A stretch of 64,000 bases of DNA from Clostridia bacterium (GCA_028720205.1 JAQYLE010000037.1:1-64000); one strand, 5' to 3'. Shown: positions 54,257-63,479, counted from the stretch's first letter. The notes: generated by a model not told the origin, from the sequence alone. Translations and numbers: made by a program.

Positions 54257-55739
54257 CGTATCGAAAATGCGCCGTTGGACGAAGAAAGAGGTATGGAGCA
54301 GCGCTTTGTTGTTTTTGCTCAACCTTCTTATTCTTCTTTTAATCGTGGCGGCGCTTCTGGTAGGCGGTAACCTCGGCAATTTAAAACAGACGCTGGAAGC
54401 GAATAAAGCAAACTATATCTATATTGCTTTTTGTCTTGTGCTTCTGGCGGTGATAACGTATTTTTATTTCTTTTTCGAAGATCGCAACGTGCTTTCGGAA
54501 GGAAAGAACATTATATTGTTATTCATGATTTTAGACGTCAGCCTGGTGGTGTGCGTGTTGATGGGCAAATGGCTGAATATATACGCGCGTCCGGTGGCGC
54601 TTTGCGCGTTGTTAACTTTTCTGCTTCTGGGCAGGCGAAGCGCAATGTTTATGAACATAATTTCCGCGCTGACGCTTTTTATCGTGGATAATTTTTCTTC
54701 TTCCGCGCCGTCGCCGCAAAGCATTTATTCGGCGCTTATGATCGCGTTTACCGCGGGTATGGTGGCTATTTTTGCGGCTAACAGATTAAGAACCAGGCTC
54801 CGCGTGGTGCTGGTGGGAATTCTGATCGCCCTGCCTATGGATTTTATGATTTTTCTTCTGGAAATTTCTTCTCTGGCGATGCAGGGGACTTCCGTTTCTC
54901 AGGCGGGCGCGGCGCGAAACATATGGATGAATCTGGGGTACGGCTTTGCGGGCGGCATTTCCTCGGCGATTTTGTTTTTATTGTTGTTGCCGGTGTTCGA
55001 ATGTTTGTTTTCCGTGTTGACGGTGTTCCGTCTGCGCGAACTCACTTCGCTCGATTCGCCGCTGTTGAAAAAACTCAAAGACGAAGCGCCCGGTACTTAC
55101 AACCATTCGGCGGTGGTTTCGCAACTCGCGGAAGAGTGCGCGGCGGCATTGGGCGAAGACGCGGAACTGGCGCGCGCGGCGGCGCTGTATCACGACGTGG
55201 GAAAATTGCATCATCCCGAATATTTTTCCGAAAATCAGGGGGAGTATAATCTGCACGACGAACTTACGCCCGAACTTTCCGCGGATATTATCCGTTCGCA
55301 CACTACCGACGGGCACGATTTGATTCTTGCCAATCATCTGCCTCAATTTTTTGCCGACGTGGCGATTCAGCATCACGGCACGCTGGCGATAGGCTACTTT
55401 TACGGCAAGGCGCAGAAGATGTACGGCGGCGAAGTGAACAAAGAAGATTTTTCGTACACCGGTCCGAAACCGCAGAGCAAAATCGCCGCGATCATCATGA
55501 TTGCGGACGCGGCGGAGGCGGTAACGCGATCGATGGCAAGCAAAAAGCCGGAAGACGTGGAAGTCCGCGTGCGCGGCATTATCGAAGAACGGATGAATCA
55601 GGAACAGTTTGCCGAGTGCAACATTACCATGGAAGATTTAACGATTATAAGAATCACCCTGGTAAACGCTCTGACGGGCGTTTACCACAAACGCGTGGAA
55701 TATCCTTCCATTCGTTACGGAAAAAAAGAGGAAGATTAA
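54246..55739 (+). CDS. PgpH/YqfF-type membrane HD phosphodiesterase lacking the extracellular domain
   Basis: 497 aa: about seven membrane helices (residues 15-270) and a cytoplasmic HD domain. The metal ligands are visible in YNHSAVVSQL, YHDVGKLHHPEYF, IRSHTTDGHD and IQHHGTLAI, and a conserved ADAAEAVTRS block follows. Known PgpH proteins of about 700 aa degrade c-di-AMP and carry an N-terminal extracellular 7TMR-HDED domain, which is absent here. Usual place between phoH and ybeY, so the assignment is firm in context; activity is inferred. Confidence 0.9.
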   Translation: MNADVSKMRRWTKKEVWSSALLFLLNLLILLLIVAALLVGGNLGNLKQTLEANKANYIYIAFCLVLLAVITYFYFFFEDRNVLSEGKNIILLFMILDVSLVVCVLMGKWLNIYARPVALCALLTFLLLGRRSAMFMNIISALTLFIVDNFSSSAPSPQSIYSALMIAFTAGMVAIFAANRLRTRLRVVLVGILIALPMDFMIFLLEISSLAMQGTSVSQAGAARNIWMNLGYGFAGGISSAILFLLLLPVFECLFSVLTVFRLRELTSLDSPLLKKLKDEAPGTYNHSAVVSQLAEECAAALGEDAELARAAALYHDVGKLHHPEYFSENQGEYNLHDELTPELSADIIRSHTTDGHDLILANHLPQFFADVAIQHHGTLAIGYFYGKAQKMYGGEVNKEDFSYTGPKPQSKIAAIIMIADAAEAVTRSMASKKPEDVEVRVRGIIEERMNQEQFAECNITMEDLTIIRITLVNALTGVYHKRVEYPSIRYGKKEED

Positions 55740-55744
55740 ACGGC

Positions 55745-56242
55745 GTGAAAAAAGCGGAAGATAAAAAATTTATTCTGGACGCGTCGGGCGGATTGGACGA
55801 GCCATCGGTAAAAGAGATCGAAAGCGCGATGCAGGCGTTCGTGGCTACCGACGTGCCGTTAAAAATCGAATGCGTGTTTGTCGGCGAAGAGGAAATCCGC
55901 GCGCTCAACAGAGAAAAGCGCGGCGTGGATAAGGTGACGGACGTTTTATCCTTTCCCGAACTCGACGGCATAAAAGGTAAAAAAATTTTAAAAAAAGATT
56001 TTCCGTACGATCTCGACGAAGAAGGCGCGCTTCTGATCGGTTCTATCGCCGTATGCACGAAAAGGGCGGAAGAACAAGCGGAGGAATATAACCATTCCTA
56101 TCGCCGCGAATTATATTATCTTATCGTGCACGGCATACTGCATTGTCTCGGGTACGATCATATGGAAGAGGCGGACAGGGCGGAAATGCGGAAAAAGGAA
56201 GAGGAAGTTCTGGGCGCGATGGGCGTTACGCGAAACGATTGA
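55745..56242 (+). CDS. ybeY: Endoribonuclease YbeY
   Basis: Single-strand-specific RNase for 16S rRNA 3'-end maturation and ribosome quality control. About 165 aa. Zinc-binding HGILHCLGYDH near residue 130, preceded by VDKVTDVLSFPELDG. Start GTG at 55745 matches the family length; a much longer ORF upstream is rejected because it overlaps the HD gene. phoH and era flank it, as usual. Confidence 0.94.
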   Translation: MKKAEDKKFILDASGGLDEPSVKEIESAMQAFVATDVPLKIECVFVGEEEIRALNREKRGVDKVTDVLSFPELDGIKGKKILKKDFPYDLDEEGALLIGSIAVCTKRAEEQAEEYNHSYRRELYYLIVHGILHCLGYDHMEEADRAEMRKKEEEVLGAMGVTRND

Positions 56243-56272
56243 ACGCGAGAAACGATTGAACGCGAGAAACGA
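56239..56272. repeat. 17-bp tandem duplication over the ybeY stop
   Basis: TTGAACGCGAGAAACGA occurs twice (56239-56255, 56256-56272). The ybeY TGA (56240-56242) lies in the first copy. A partial third copy (ACGCGAAACGA) precedes it. Confidence 0.75.
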
Positions 56273-56318
56273 TGTAAAAAAGCGACGAAAAACGAAAACA
56301 GGGAGTACGGCAGGCAGT

Positions 56319-57218
56319 ATGAAAAGCGGATATGTGGCGGTGGTAGGCAAAGCCAACGCGGGTAAGAGCACGTTGATAAACGTAATGGTGGGCGAGAAAG
56401 TTTCGATTGTTTCTCCCCGCCCGCAAACCACGCGCGACAGAATTTTGGGGGTATTGACGGAAAAAGAGTATCAGATTGTGTTTGTGGATACGCCGGGCAT
56501 TTACAAATCGAAAAACGCTCTGACGGAGATTATGGCGAAAACCGCGGAAGAAAGCGCGAAAGACGTGGACGTATTGCTGTACGTTATCGACGGCCATATG
56601 CCGATTACCGACGACGATTTTAAACTGATCGACAAATACCGCGCGGCGGCCGCGGGCGCGCCGTTCATCGTTGCGTATACCAAAACGGATATTATGCCCA
56701 AAGAAAAAATTCCCGCCGATCTTTCCCTGTTTGCCGAAAAAGCGGAGGGGGTGGACGTGTTTCCCGTTTCCGCGCGGAAAGGGAAAAATATCCGCGCGCT
56801 GAAAGAATTTATAGCGCGACTTTTGCCCGAAGGAGAAAAAATATTCGAGCAGGATATCGTATCCGATCGCAGCGAAAAATTTATGCTGGGCGAGATTATG
56901 CGCGAGAAAATTTTGCTGAAATTCGAGCAGGAGATTCCGCACGGCGTCGCCGTGGCGATCAATTATTTTACGAAAAACGATAGGGGCGTGTACGAAGTGA
57001 ATCTGGACGTTATCTGCGAAAAGCCCGCTCATAAAGCGATTCTCATCGGCAAACAGGGCAGGGCGATAAAAGAGGTGTCTTCTTTCGCGCGGCAGGAGAT
57101 GGAAAAATTTCTGCAGGGCAAGGTGTTTCTCACCACCTACGTAAAAGTAAAAGAAGATTGGCGCGAGCGCCCCGCGTTGCTGAAAGAATTCGGCTACGAA
57201 AAACCGCGCGGAATATAA
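56319..57218 (+). CDS. era: GTPase Era
   Basis: Ribosome assembly GTPase. G1 GKANAGKSTLINVMVG, G2 region RPQTTRDRILG, G3 DTPG, G4 TKTD (usual NKxD replaced by TKxD), and a C-terminal KH domain from about residue 200 (KAILIGKQGRAIKEVSSFAR). About 299 aa, normal. ATG at 56319 is chosen; a TTG-started ORF at 56256 lies inside a tandem repeat. dgkA and cdd, which sit between ybeY and era in Bacillus, are absent. Confidence 0.96.
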   Translation: MKSGYVAVVGKANAGKSTLINVMVGEKVSIVSPRPQTTRDRILGVLTEKEYQIVFVDTPGIYKSKNALTEIMAKTAEESAKDVDVLLYVIDGHMPITDDDFKLIDKYRAAAAGAPFIVAYTKTDIMPKEKIPADLSLFAEKAEGVDVFPVSARKGKNIRALKEFIARLLPEGEKIFEQDIVSDRSEKFMLGEIMREKILLKFEQEIPHGVAVAINYFTKNDRGVYEVNLDVICEKPAHKAILIGKQGRAIKEVSSFARQEMEKFLQGKVFLTTYVKVKEDWRERPALLKEFGYEKPRGI

Positions 57219-57318
57219 CGGGCGGGTATAAACGGAATAAAACCTCGCGTTTTCCGCAAACTAATCGTGCGTAACGCCTTCCGCCCGACGCGGCGGGCGG
57301 CGCGCGGGAGGGAAAAGC

Positions 57319-57441
57319 ATGCGGAAGGAAAAGGACGATACGAAAGCGGCGAAACTTGCCTGGGATCTGTTTGCAAAAACGGGAAGCGTAAGTTATTATA
57401 TGTTGTATCACGAACTTTCGGATAAGAATTTACGAAAGTAA
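57319..57441 (+). CDS. yqzL: YqzL family small protein
   Basis: 40 aa, between era and recO exactly as in Bacillus. Core KLAWDLFAKTGSVSYYMLYH followed by EL matches the family pattern W.LF..TG....Y..Y.EL. GGGAGGG lies eight bases before the ATG. Function unknown even in Bacillus. Between era and this gene is 100 bp without other features. Confidence 0.75.
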   Translation: MRKEKDDTKAAKLAWDLFAKTGSVSYYMLYHELSDKNLRK

Positions 57442-57496
57442 AACGCGGCGGACGGGCGCGTAAACGCAACGACGGGGAAAGTAAGGGAAAGCGGCT

Positions 57497-58306
57497 ATGG
57501 AACGAAAGACTGACGCGATAGTGCTCCGGGCGACGGAGTATAAAGACGCGGATAAAATTTTAACCCTTCTCACTCCCTTCGAAGGCAAGATGACGGCGGG
57601 AATAAAAGGCGTGAAAAAGGCGGGGGCAAAACTTGCTTTCGCCGCGCAACCGTTCGCGTTCTGCGAGTACGTATTAGCGGAAAAAAACGGCAGAAACACC
57701 GTGGTTTCCGCATATTTACACGACGGATTTTTCGCTCTTCGCACCGATATCGTGCGGTTTTACGCCGCCTGTTCCGTTACGGAATGTTGCGAAGCGCTCT
57801 GTGCGGAGGGAGAGGAAAGTCAGGGCTTGTTCGTAGCGGCGGCGGAAGCGTTACGCTCGCTTGCCTACGCGAAAGAGCGCGGGGAAACGTGCGGCGAGTC
57901 GTTGTGTTGTTTTCTGCTTACCGCGCTTTTCGAATCGGGATATATGATCGATTTGAACGGTTGCGGCGCGTGCGGCGAAGAAATTTTCGGTGCGCGGTGT
58001 TATTTCGATTTTTCCGCCGGGCGGTTTTTGTGCGGAAATTGCGGAGGAAAAATCGCGGAAAAGGAAATCGCGCGGGCAAGCGCGTGCACGTATCGTTTTT
58101 TACGCCGATGCGCGGGCGACGTAAGCGAAACGGGCGGAGAAGAGGAAACGGCGAAAAACGCAAAAGAGGCGGAAATTCGCGCGTTGCGGCTTTTAAAAGC
58201 ATATCTCGTTAAAAAGACGGAACGGGAATATCCCTGTTTTACCGAATTTTTCCGCCTGTACGAGGCGTCGGCGCGGGAAGAAAATGCCGTAACGGCGAAA
58301 AATTGA
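57497..58306 (+). CDS. recO: DNA repair protein RecO
   Basis: Helps RecR load RecA at gaps. N-terminal OB fold (TDAIVLRATEYKDADKILTL), helical middle, and a zinc-binding pair CGACGEEIF and FLCGNCGG near residues 155-180. 269 aa. The start is preceded by AAGGGAAAG. The stop overlaps an upstream in-frame start of the next gene by four bases. Confidence 0.93.
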   Translation: MERKTDAIVLRATEYKDADKILTLLTPFEGKMTAGIKGVKKAGAKLAFAAQPFAFCEYVLAEKNGRNTVVSAYLHDGFFALRTDIVRFYAACSVTECCEALCAEGEESQGLFVAAAEALRSLAYAKERGETCGESLCCFLLTALFESGYMIDLNGCGACGEEIFGARCYFDFSAGRFLCGNCGGKIAEKEIARASACTYRFLRRCAGDVSETGGEEETAKNAKEAEIRALRLLKAYLVKKTEREYPCFTEFFRLYEASAREENAVTAKN

Positions 58307-58383
58307 ACAAACGAATAAAAAAGCGCGCGGCGGCGCGCGGAAAAGATTCCGCCGAAAATATACGTAATAAAAGGAAACGGTGT

Positions 58384-60297
58384 ATGGAACAGGAAACAAT
58401 ACGGCAAAAACAAGAAAAAAAGCAGACGGTAAAAGCGGGCGTTACGCGCGCCGCAAAGGCGAAAAGGCAAAAGGAAATATTGCGTTCGTTGCTTAAAAAC
58501 AGGGCGTATAAATGGAACGAACTTTTAGACGAAGCGGTGAAAGCGTACGTTGAAAAATTCGGCGACGAGCCGATAGATATTCCCGACCTGAAAGGAAAAT
58601 TCGGTTCCAATTTCTCGCTGCTGGAAGAAGCGGGCGAAGCGGCGTTCGATAAGGCTACCAATCTTTGTTCGCTGGTCGAACCGTCGCAAAGCGCGTTGCA
58701 AAGCGCGTCGCAGAATGCGGCGCCGCAGGAAGAGGATACGACGACGCAAGCAAAAACCGCCCCGAAAAAAACGAAGAAAAACACGGCGGATTCCGCCGCG
58801 ACGCGGCAGACGAAAGCAACAAAACGCGTCGCGGAAAACAAAGAGACGGACAGAATCAGCGAAAGGATCAGCGCGGAGGAAGAAAAGCGATCGGCGATAG
58901 AAACCGCTTTGAAAAAAGCCGTGGAAAAAGCGGCGGCAAAAAAATCGGAAAAACCGCAGATACCGGAAGAAACGCAACAAACTGAAAAATCGCAGAAAAC
59001 GGAAGAAGCGGAGCGAGAAACAGCGGAAAGCGCCGCGAAAAAAGAAGGCGCTTTTAAAACGAGCGAGAAAAAAGACGAGAAAAAAGATGAGAAAAAAACG
59101 CCCGCGAAGCGCGGCAGAAAATCCGTAAAAAAAGCCGATTCCGTTTCGGCGCAGGAGAGCCCCGCGCCCGTTCAGAACGCCACGGAAAAAGTCGGAACAG
59201 TTCAGAAAGAAAAAGAAGCGGAGCGACAGGAGAAAACGGAACAACCGGAAAAAAAGGTTGCGAAAAACGAATTGTTATTAACGGAATTCGCGTTTTTGGG
59301 CAACTCTTCCAAACGCGCGGAAACAAAGACGGCGGAAAATATAAGCGCCGCGCCCGTTGCGGCCGTCGCGCCTTCCGCGCTCGTCGTTCCCGTTACGGCG
59401 GCCGCAGCCGCTGCAAATGCCGCAGCCGCGGCGACGGAACAAAAGACTGACGCCGTGGAAAAGACGGTTAGCGGAGCAGCGGAAAACGTAGGGGACAGAG
59501 GCAAATATAACGCCGTCGAAAAGAAAGACGAGGCGGATATGGGCGCGGCGAAAGAGGAAAATGCCGCGGAAAACAGCACTGCGCGTATCCAAAGCGCTTC
59601 TATCGATAAAAATCAGGCGAAAAACGTGCGGAATACGCAAAGCAGGAGCGCGCTGAACGCACAGTCCGCACCGAGCGCGCGGAGCAGATTGACGCGAACG
59701 AGCGGAACTAACGCGGCGGGCGGGCGCGTAAACGAGCGATACGCCGTTCAGACCGCCGACGAAAAACTGAAAGAGGAGTTTTTGCGTCGGCTGCGTTCGA
59801 TGAGCGGCGAATATTTCGAATACTATGCGGTGTATCTGTTGGAGCGGTATTCTTTAAAAAACGGCAGAAGATTGGAAAGTCTGCGCATAACGGGCGGCAA
59901 AAACGACGGCGGAATAGACGGCGAGATCGAACTGACCGATCGTTTCGGCTTCCGTGAAACCATCTACATACAGGCGAAGAATTGGGATCCGACAAAAGGA
60001 GTGGCCGAAAAATGGATGATCGGGGAAACGCTGATTCAGCAGTTTGTAGGCGCGGCAACCTGCCGCCAATCGAAGGACGGCAAACGCAACAGCCGCGGTA
60101 TTTTTATGACGACTTCTTCTTTCACCAAAGAGGCGAAGGAAATTTTAGCCGTTTTGGGCGAAAAGTTTATCGGCTACGACGGCGACGACGTATACGAAAC
60201 GGCAAAGGAATGTTCGTTCGGATTGATTCGGGTAAACGGCGTTTGGCAACTCGACGAAAAACTGCTTTCCGGCGATAAGGCGTTTTTTAATATGTAA
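58384..60297 (+). CDS. Mrr-like restriction endonuclease-fold protein with long charged linker
   Basis: 637 aa. Residues about 25-105 form a small helical domain (KEILRSLLKNRAYKWNELLD ... IPDLKGKFGSNFSLLEEA). Residues about 110-455 are extremely rich in Lys, Glu and Ala and probably disordered. The C-terminal 180 residues are a PD-(D/E)XK domain of the Mrr type: GKNDGGIDGEIEL, YIQAKNWDP, IQQFVGAATC and SRGIFMTTSSFTKEA. ATG at 58384 after AAAAGGAAA. Mrr proteins cut modified DNA or act in DNA quality control. Placed right after recO and with its stop in a tandem repeat. Substrate unknown. Confidence 0.85.
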   Translation: MEQETIRQKQEKKQTVKAGVTRAAKAKRQKEILRSLLKNRAYKWNELLDEAVKAYVEKFGDEPIDIPDLKGKFGSNFSLLEEAGEAAFDKATNLCSLVEPSQSALQSASQNAAPQEEDTTTQAKTAPKKTKKNTADSAATRQTKATKRVAENKETDRISERISAEEEKRSAIETALKKAVEKAAAKKSEKPQIPEETQQTEKSQKTEEAERETAESAAKKEGAFKTSEKKDEKKDEKKTPAKRGRKSVKKADSVSAQESPAPVQNATEKVGTVQKEKEAERQEKTEQPEKKVAKNELLLTEFAFLGNSSKRAETKTAENISAAPVAAVAPSALVVPVTAAAAAANAAAAATEQKTDAVEKTVSGAAENVGDRGKYNAVEKKDEADMGAAKEENAAENSTARIQSASIDKNQAKNVRNTQSRSALNAQSAPSARSRLTRTSGTNAAGGRVNERYAVQTADEKLKEEFLRRLRSMSGEYFEYYAVYLLERYSLKNGRRLESLRITGGKNDGGIDGEIELTDRFGFRETIYIQAKNWDPTKGVAEKWMIGETLIQQFVGAATCRQSKDGKRNSRGIFMTTSSFTKEAKEILAVLGEKFIGYDGDDVYETAKECSFGLIRVNGVWQLDEKLLSGDKAFFNM

Positions 60298-60364
60298 AAT
60301 TATGTAAAATAAGAGAAAAAGCATATGGCAACACGAAAGCCGTATATGGCAACACGAAAGCCGT
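60291..60364. repeat. Tandem duplications after the Mrr-like gene
   Basis: TATGTAAAAT is exactly doubled (60291-60300, 60301-60310) across the TAA stop. Then ATATGGCAACACGAAAGCCGT is doubled (60323-60343, 60344-60364), with a further AAAGCCGTA fragment near 60383. A 13-codon frame (MATRKPYMATRKP) lies in it but has no ribosome site. The region up to 60510 has no gene. Confidence 0.7.
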
Positions 60365-60509
60365 AGTATAAACATCAAAGCCGTAATATAAGCGGTTCGG
60401 TTTCGCGGCGCGGATTGCGCAACATGCGGGAAGGAAGCCGCGCTTTTTGAATAAAACGAAAGAATCAAACAAAAAAGCGAAAAAAAATGAAAAAAGCAAG
60501 GCGAAAGGC

Positions 60510-60538
60510 TTGATATTTTTTTCGTTTTATATTAAAAT
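60510..60538 (+). promoter_or_regulatory. ppdK promoter
   Basis: TTGATA (60510-60515), 17-bp spacer, TAAAAT (60533-60538). The T-rich spacer follows a weak hairpin (around 60494-60512) that may end upstream transcription. The leader to the ATG at 60745 is about 200 nt and contains a GCAAATA/TATTTGC hairpin at 60596-60613, whose flanks TATTGCAA and TTTGCAATA also repeat. This may be a regulatory site. Confidence 0.55.
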
Positions 60539-60744
60539 AATATTCGGCTGAAAAATAACGGCGGTTTTTTCGCGCGGTTTTTTATTGCAACATTAGCAAA
60601 TACCGCTATTTGCAATACCGTCGTGCCGTTTGCGCATATGCGTACACGTCCGGCGACATATTTCCGGCGGGCGTAACTTTGTTTTCAACAGCGTTTTAAA
60701 AGTTTTACTATCAATAAAAAATTCATTTGGAGGAAGAAACACTT

Positions 60745-63396
60745 ATGGCTAAAAAGTATTGTTATCTGTTTACCGAAGGCAACGCGAAAATGCGCGAGCT
60801 TCTCGGCGGCAAGGGCGCAAACCTTGCGGAAATGACCAATATCGGTCTGCCCGTGCCCCAAGGCTTTACCATTTCCACGGAGGCATGCACGCAATATTAC
60901 GAGGACGGTAAGCAGATTAATCCCGAAATTCAGGCCGAGATTCTGGAATACATCGACAAAATGGAAAAAATCTGCGGCAAGAAATTCGGCGACAAAGAAA
61001 ATCCCCTTCTGGTTTCCGTGCGTTCGGGCGCAAGAGCCTCTATGCCCGGTATGATGGATACCATTTTAAACCTCGGCTTAAACGAAGAAGTGGTGAACGT
61101 CATCGCGGCGAAATCGGGAAATCCCCGTTGGGCGTGGGACTGCTACCGCAGATTTATTCAGATGTTCTCCGACGTGGTTATGGAGGTAGGCAAGAAATAT
61201 TTTGAAAAACTCATCGACGAGATGAAAGAGAAAAAGGGCGTTACGCAGGACGTGGAACTTGACGCCGACGATTTAAAGGAACTTGCCAACCAATTCAAAG
61301 CCGAATACAAAAAACAACTCGGCAAAGATTTCCCTTCCGACCCGAAAGAACAACTCTTCGAAGCGATCAAAGCCGTGTTCCGTTCGTGGGACAATCCCCG
61401 CGCAAACGTATACCGTATGGACCACGATATTCCGTACAGTTGGGGTACCGCGGTCAACGTGCAGATGATGGCGTTCGGCAACATGGGCGATAACTGCGGC
61501 ACGGGCGTTGCCTTCACGCGTAACCCCGCCACCGGCGAAAAAGGACTGATGGGCGAATTTTTAACCAACGCGCAGGGCGAGGACGTGGTTGCCGGCGTAC
61601 GTACGCCTATGCCTATCGCTAAAATGGCGGAAGTGTTCCCCAACGTGTACAAGCAGTTCCAGGAAGTTTGCAAAATTCTCGAAAACCATTACAAAGATAT
61701 GCAGGATATGGAATTCACCGTGGAAAACGAGAAGTTGTATATGCTGCAAACCCGTAACGGCAAGCGCACCGCCGCCGCCGCAATTAAAATCGCATGCGAT
61801 TTAATCGACGAGGGCATGATCACCGAACAGGAGGCGCTGATGCAGATCGACGCGAAATCGCTGGATATGCTTCTGCACCCCACGTTCGACGCGAAAGATC
61901 TGAAAGCCGCCGATAAGACGGACGTGATCGGCAAAGGTATCGCCGCTTCTCCCGGCGCGGCTGCGGGCAGCATCGTATTCACTGCCGAGGACGCCGTGAA
62001 AGAGGGTAAGAACAAGAAGAAAGTTATTCTGGTACGCCTTGAAACTTCACCAGAAGATATCGAAGGCATGAAGTACGCGCAGGGCATTTTAACGGTGCGC
62101 GGCGGTCAGACCTCCCACGCGGCGGTAGTCGCCCGCGGTATGGGTACGTGCTGCGTTTCCGGTTGCGGCGACATCAAGATGCACGAAGATGAAAAGTATT
62201 TCGAACTTGCCGGCAAGGTATACCGCGAAGGCGACGAAATTTCGCTGGACGGCTCTACCGGCAACATTTACGGCAGACTGATCAAAACCGTTCCCGCCGA
62301 CCCGAACAGCGGATACTTCGGGCGCATTATGGAACTTGCCGATAAATACAAGGCTATGGGCGTTCGCACCAACGCGGATACGCCTAAGGACGCGAAACAG
62401 GCGGCGGCGTTCGGCGCGCAGGGCATCGGGCTTTGCCGTACCGAGCATATGTTCTTCGATCCGGACAGAATCGGCGCGTTCCGCGAAATGATCTGCTCCG
62501 ATACGGTGGAAGAAAGAGAGGCGGCGCTTGCGAAGATCGAGCCGATGCAACAGGCGGATTTCGAAGGCTTGTTCGAGGCGCTGGGCGGCTATCCCGTAAC
62601 CATTCGTTTCCTCGATCCCCCGCTGCACGAGTTTGTGCCTACCGAAGAGGCGGATATCGAAGCGCTCGCCAAGGCGAAGAACAAGAGCGTGAAACAGATT
62701 AAAGAAATCATCGATTCGCTGCACGAATTCAACCCGATGATGGGGCACCGCGGCTGCCGCTTGTGCGTGACTTATCCCGAAATCGCCGTTATGCAGACGA
62801 AAGCCGTGATTAAAGCCGCGCTTGCCGTAAAGGAAAGACACGCGGATTGGAACATCGTTCCCGAAATAATGATTCCGCTTACCGGCGAAGTAAAAGAAAT
62901 GAAGTTCGTGAAAGACGTTGTCGTAAAAACGGCGGACGAACTGATCGCTGCGGCGAAGTCCGATTTGAAATACGAAGTGGGTACGATGATTGAAATTCCC
63001 CGCGCGGCGCTTACGGCTGACGAGATTGCCAAAGAGGCGGAATTCTTCTGCTTCGGTACCAACGATTTAACGCAGATGACGTTCGGCTTCTCCCGCGACG
63101 ACGCCGGCAAGTTCTTGCCCGCGTACTATCAGAACAAGATTTACGAATCCGATCCGTTTGCGCGCCTCGATACCGTGGGCGTGGGCAAACTGATGAAGAT
63201 GGCGGTGGAACTCGGCAGACAGACGCGTCCCGGAATGTCGTGCGGAATCTGCGGCGAACACGGCGGCGATCCTTCTTCGGTGGAGTTCTGCCACGAAATC
63301 GGACTCACGTATGTTTCCTGCTCGCCGTACCGCGTGCCCATCGCGCGCCTTGCCGCCGCACAGGCGAATATCCGTAATCCGAGGGCGACGAAATAA
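60745..63396 (+). CDS. ppdK: Pyruvate, phosphate dikinase
   Basis: Interconverts pyruvate, ATP and Pi with PEP, AMP and PPi; cytoplasmic. 883 aa. N-terminal nucleotide-binding domain (LLGGKGANLAEMTNIGLPVP, SVRSGARASMPGMMDTILNL), the phospho-carrier His in GGQTSHAAVVARG near residue 450, and a C-terminal PEP-binding barrel with the catalytic Cys in MSCGICGEHGG. Start ATG 60745 after GGAGGA. No ppdK regulatory protein (RP) is seen nearby. A terminator follows. Confidence 0.97.
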   Translation: MAKKYCYLFTEGNAKMRELLGGKGANLAEMTNIGLPVPQGFTISTEACTQYYEDGKQINPEIQAEILEYIDKMEKICGKKFGDKENPLLVSVRSGARASMPGMMDTILNLGLNEEVVNVIAAKSGNPRWAWDCYRRFIQMFSDVVMEVGKKYFEKLIDEMKEKKGVTQDVELDADDLKELANQFKAEYKKQLGKDFPSDPKEQLFEAIKAVFRSWDNPRANVYRMDHDIPYSWGTAVNVQMMAFGNMGDNCGTGVAFTRNPATGEKGLMGEFLTNAQGEDVVAGVRTPMPIAKMAEVFPNVYKQFQEVCKILENHYKDMQDMEFTVENEKLYMLQTRNGKRTAAAAIKIACDLIDEGMITEQEALMQIDAKSLDMLLHPTFDAKDLKAADKTDVIGKGIAASPGAAAGSIVFTAEDAVKEGKNKKKVILVRLETSPEDIEGMKYAQGILTVRGGQTSHAAVVARGMGTCCVSGCGDIKMHEDEKYFELAGKVYREGDEISLDGSTGNIYGRLIKTVPADPNSGYFGRIMELADKYKAMGVRTNADTPKDAKQAAAFGAQGIGLCRTEHMFFDPDRIGAFREMICSDTVEEREAALAKIEPMQQADFEGLFEALGGYPVTIRFLDPPLHEFVPTEEADIEALAKAKNKSVKQIKEIIDSLHEFNPMMGHRGCRLCVTYPEIAVMQTKAVIKAALAVKERHADWNIVPEIMIPLTGEVKEMKFVKDVVVKTADELIAAAKSDLKYEVGTMIEIPRAALTADEIAKEAEFFCFGTNDLTQMTFGFSRDDAGKFLPAYYQNKIYESDPFARLDTVGVGKLMKMAVELGRQTRPGMSCGICGEHGGDPSSVEFCHEIGLTYVSCSPYRVPIARLAAAQANIRNPRATK

Positions 63397-63446
63397 GCCA
63401 AAAACAGGGTTAAAAAGGTATAATTTACAATAAAACAGACAAAAAG

Positions 63447-63479
63447 CAGCCATTCTTGTGAAAGAGTGGCTGTTTTTTT
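63447..63479 (+). terminator. ppdK terminator
   Basis: CAGCCATTCTT (63447-63457) pairs with AAGAGTGGCTG (63462-63472; one G-U) and is followed by seven T. It lies about 50 bp after the ppdK stop. Confidence 0.85.

Noticed and set aside
55616-55744. Extended YbeY start upstream of 55745
   Set aside because: It would overlap the HD-domain gene and lengthen the protein beyond the usual size; the GTG at 55745 fits the family.
60323-60364. Small ORF MATRKPYMATRKP
   Set aside because: It is created by a tandem duplication, has no Shine-Dalgarno and no codon evidence of selection.
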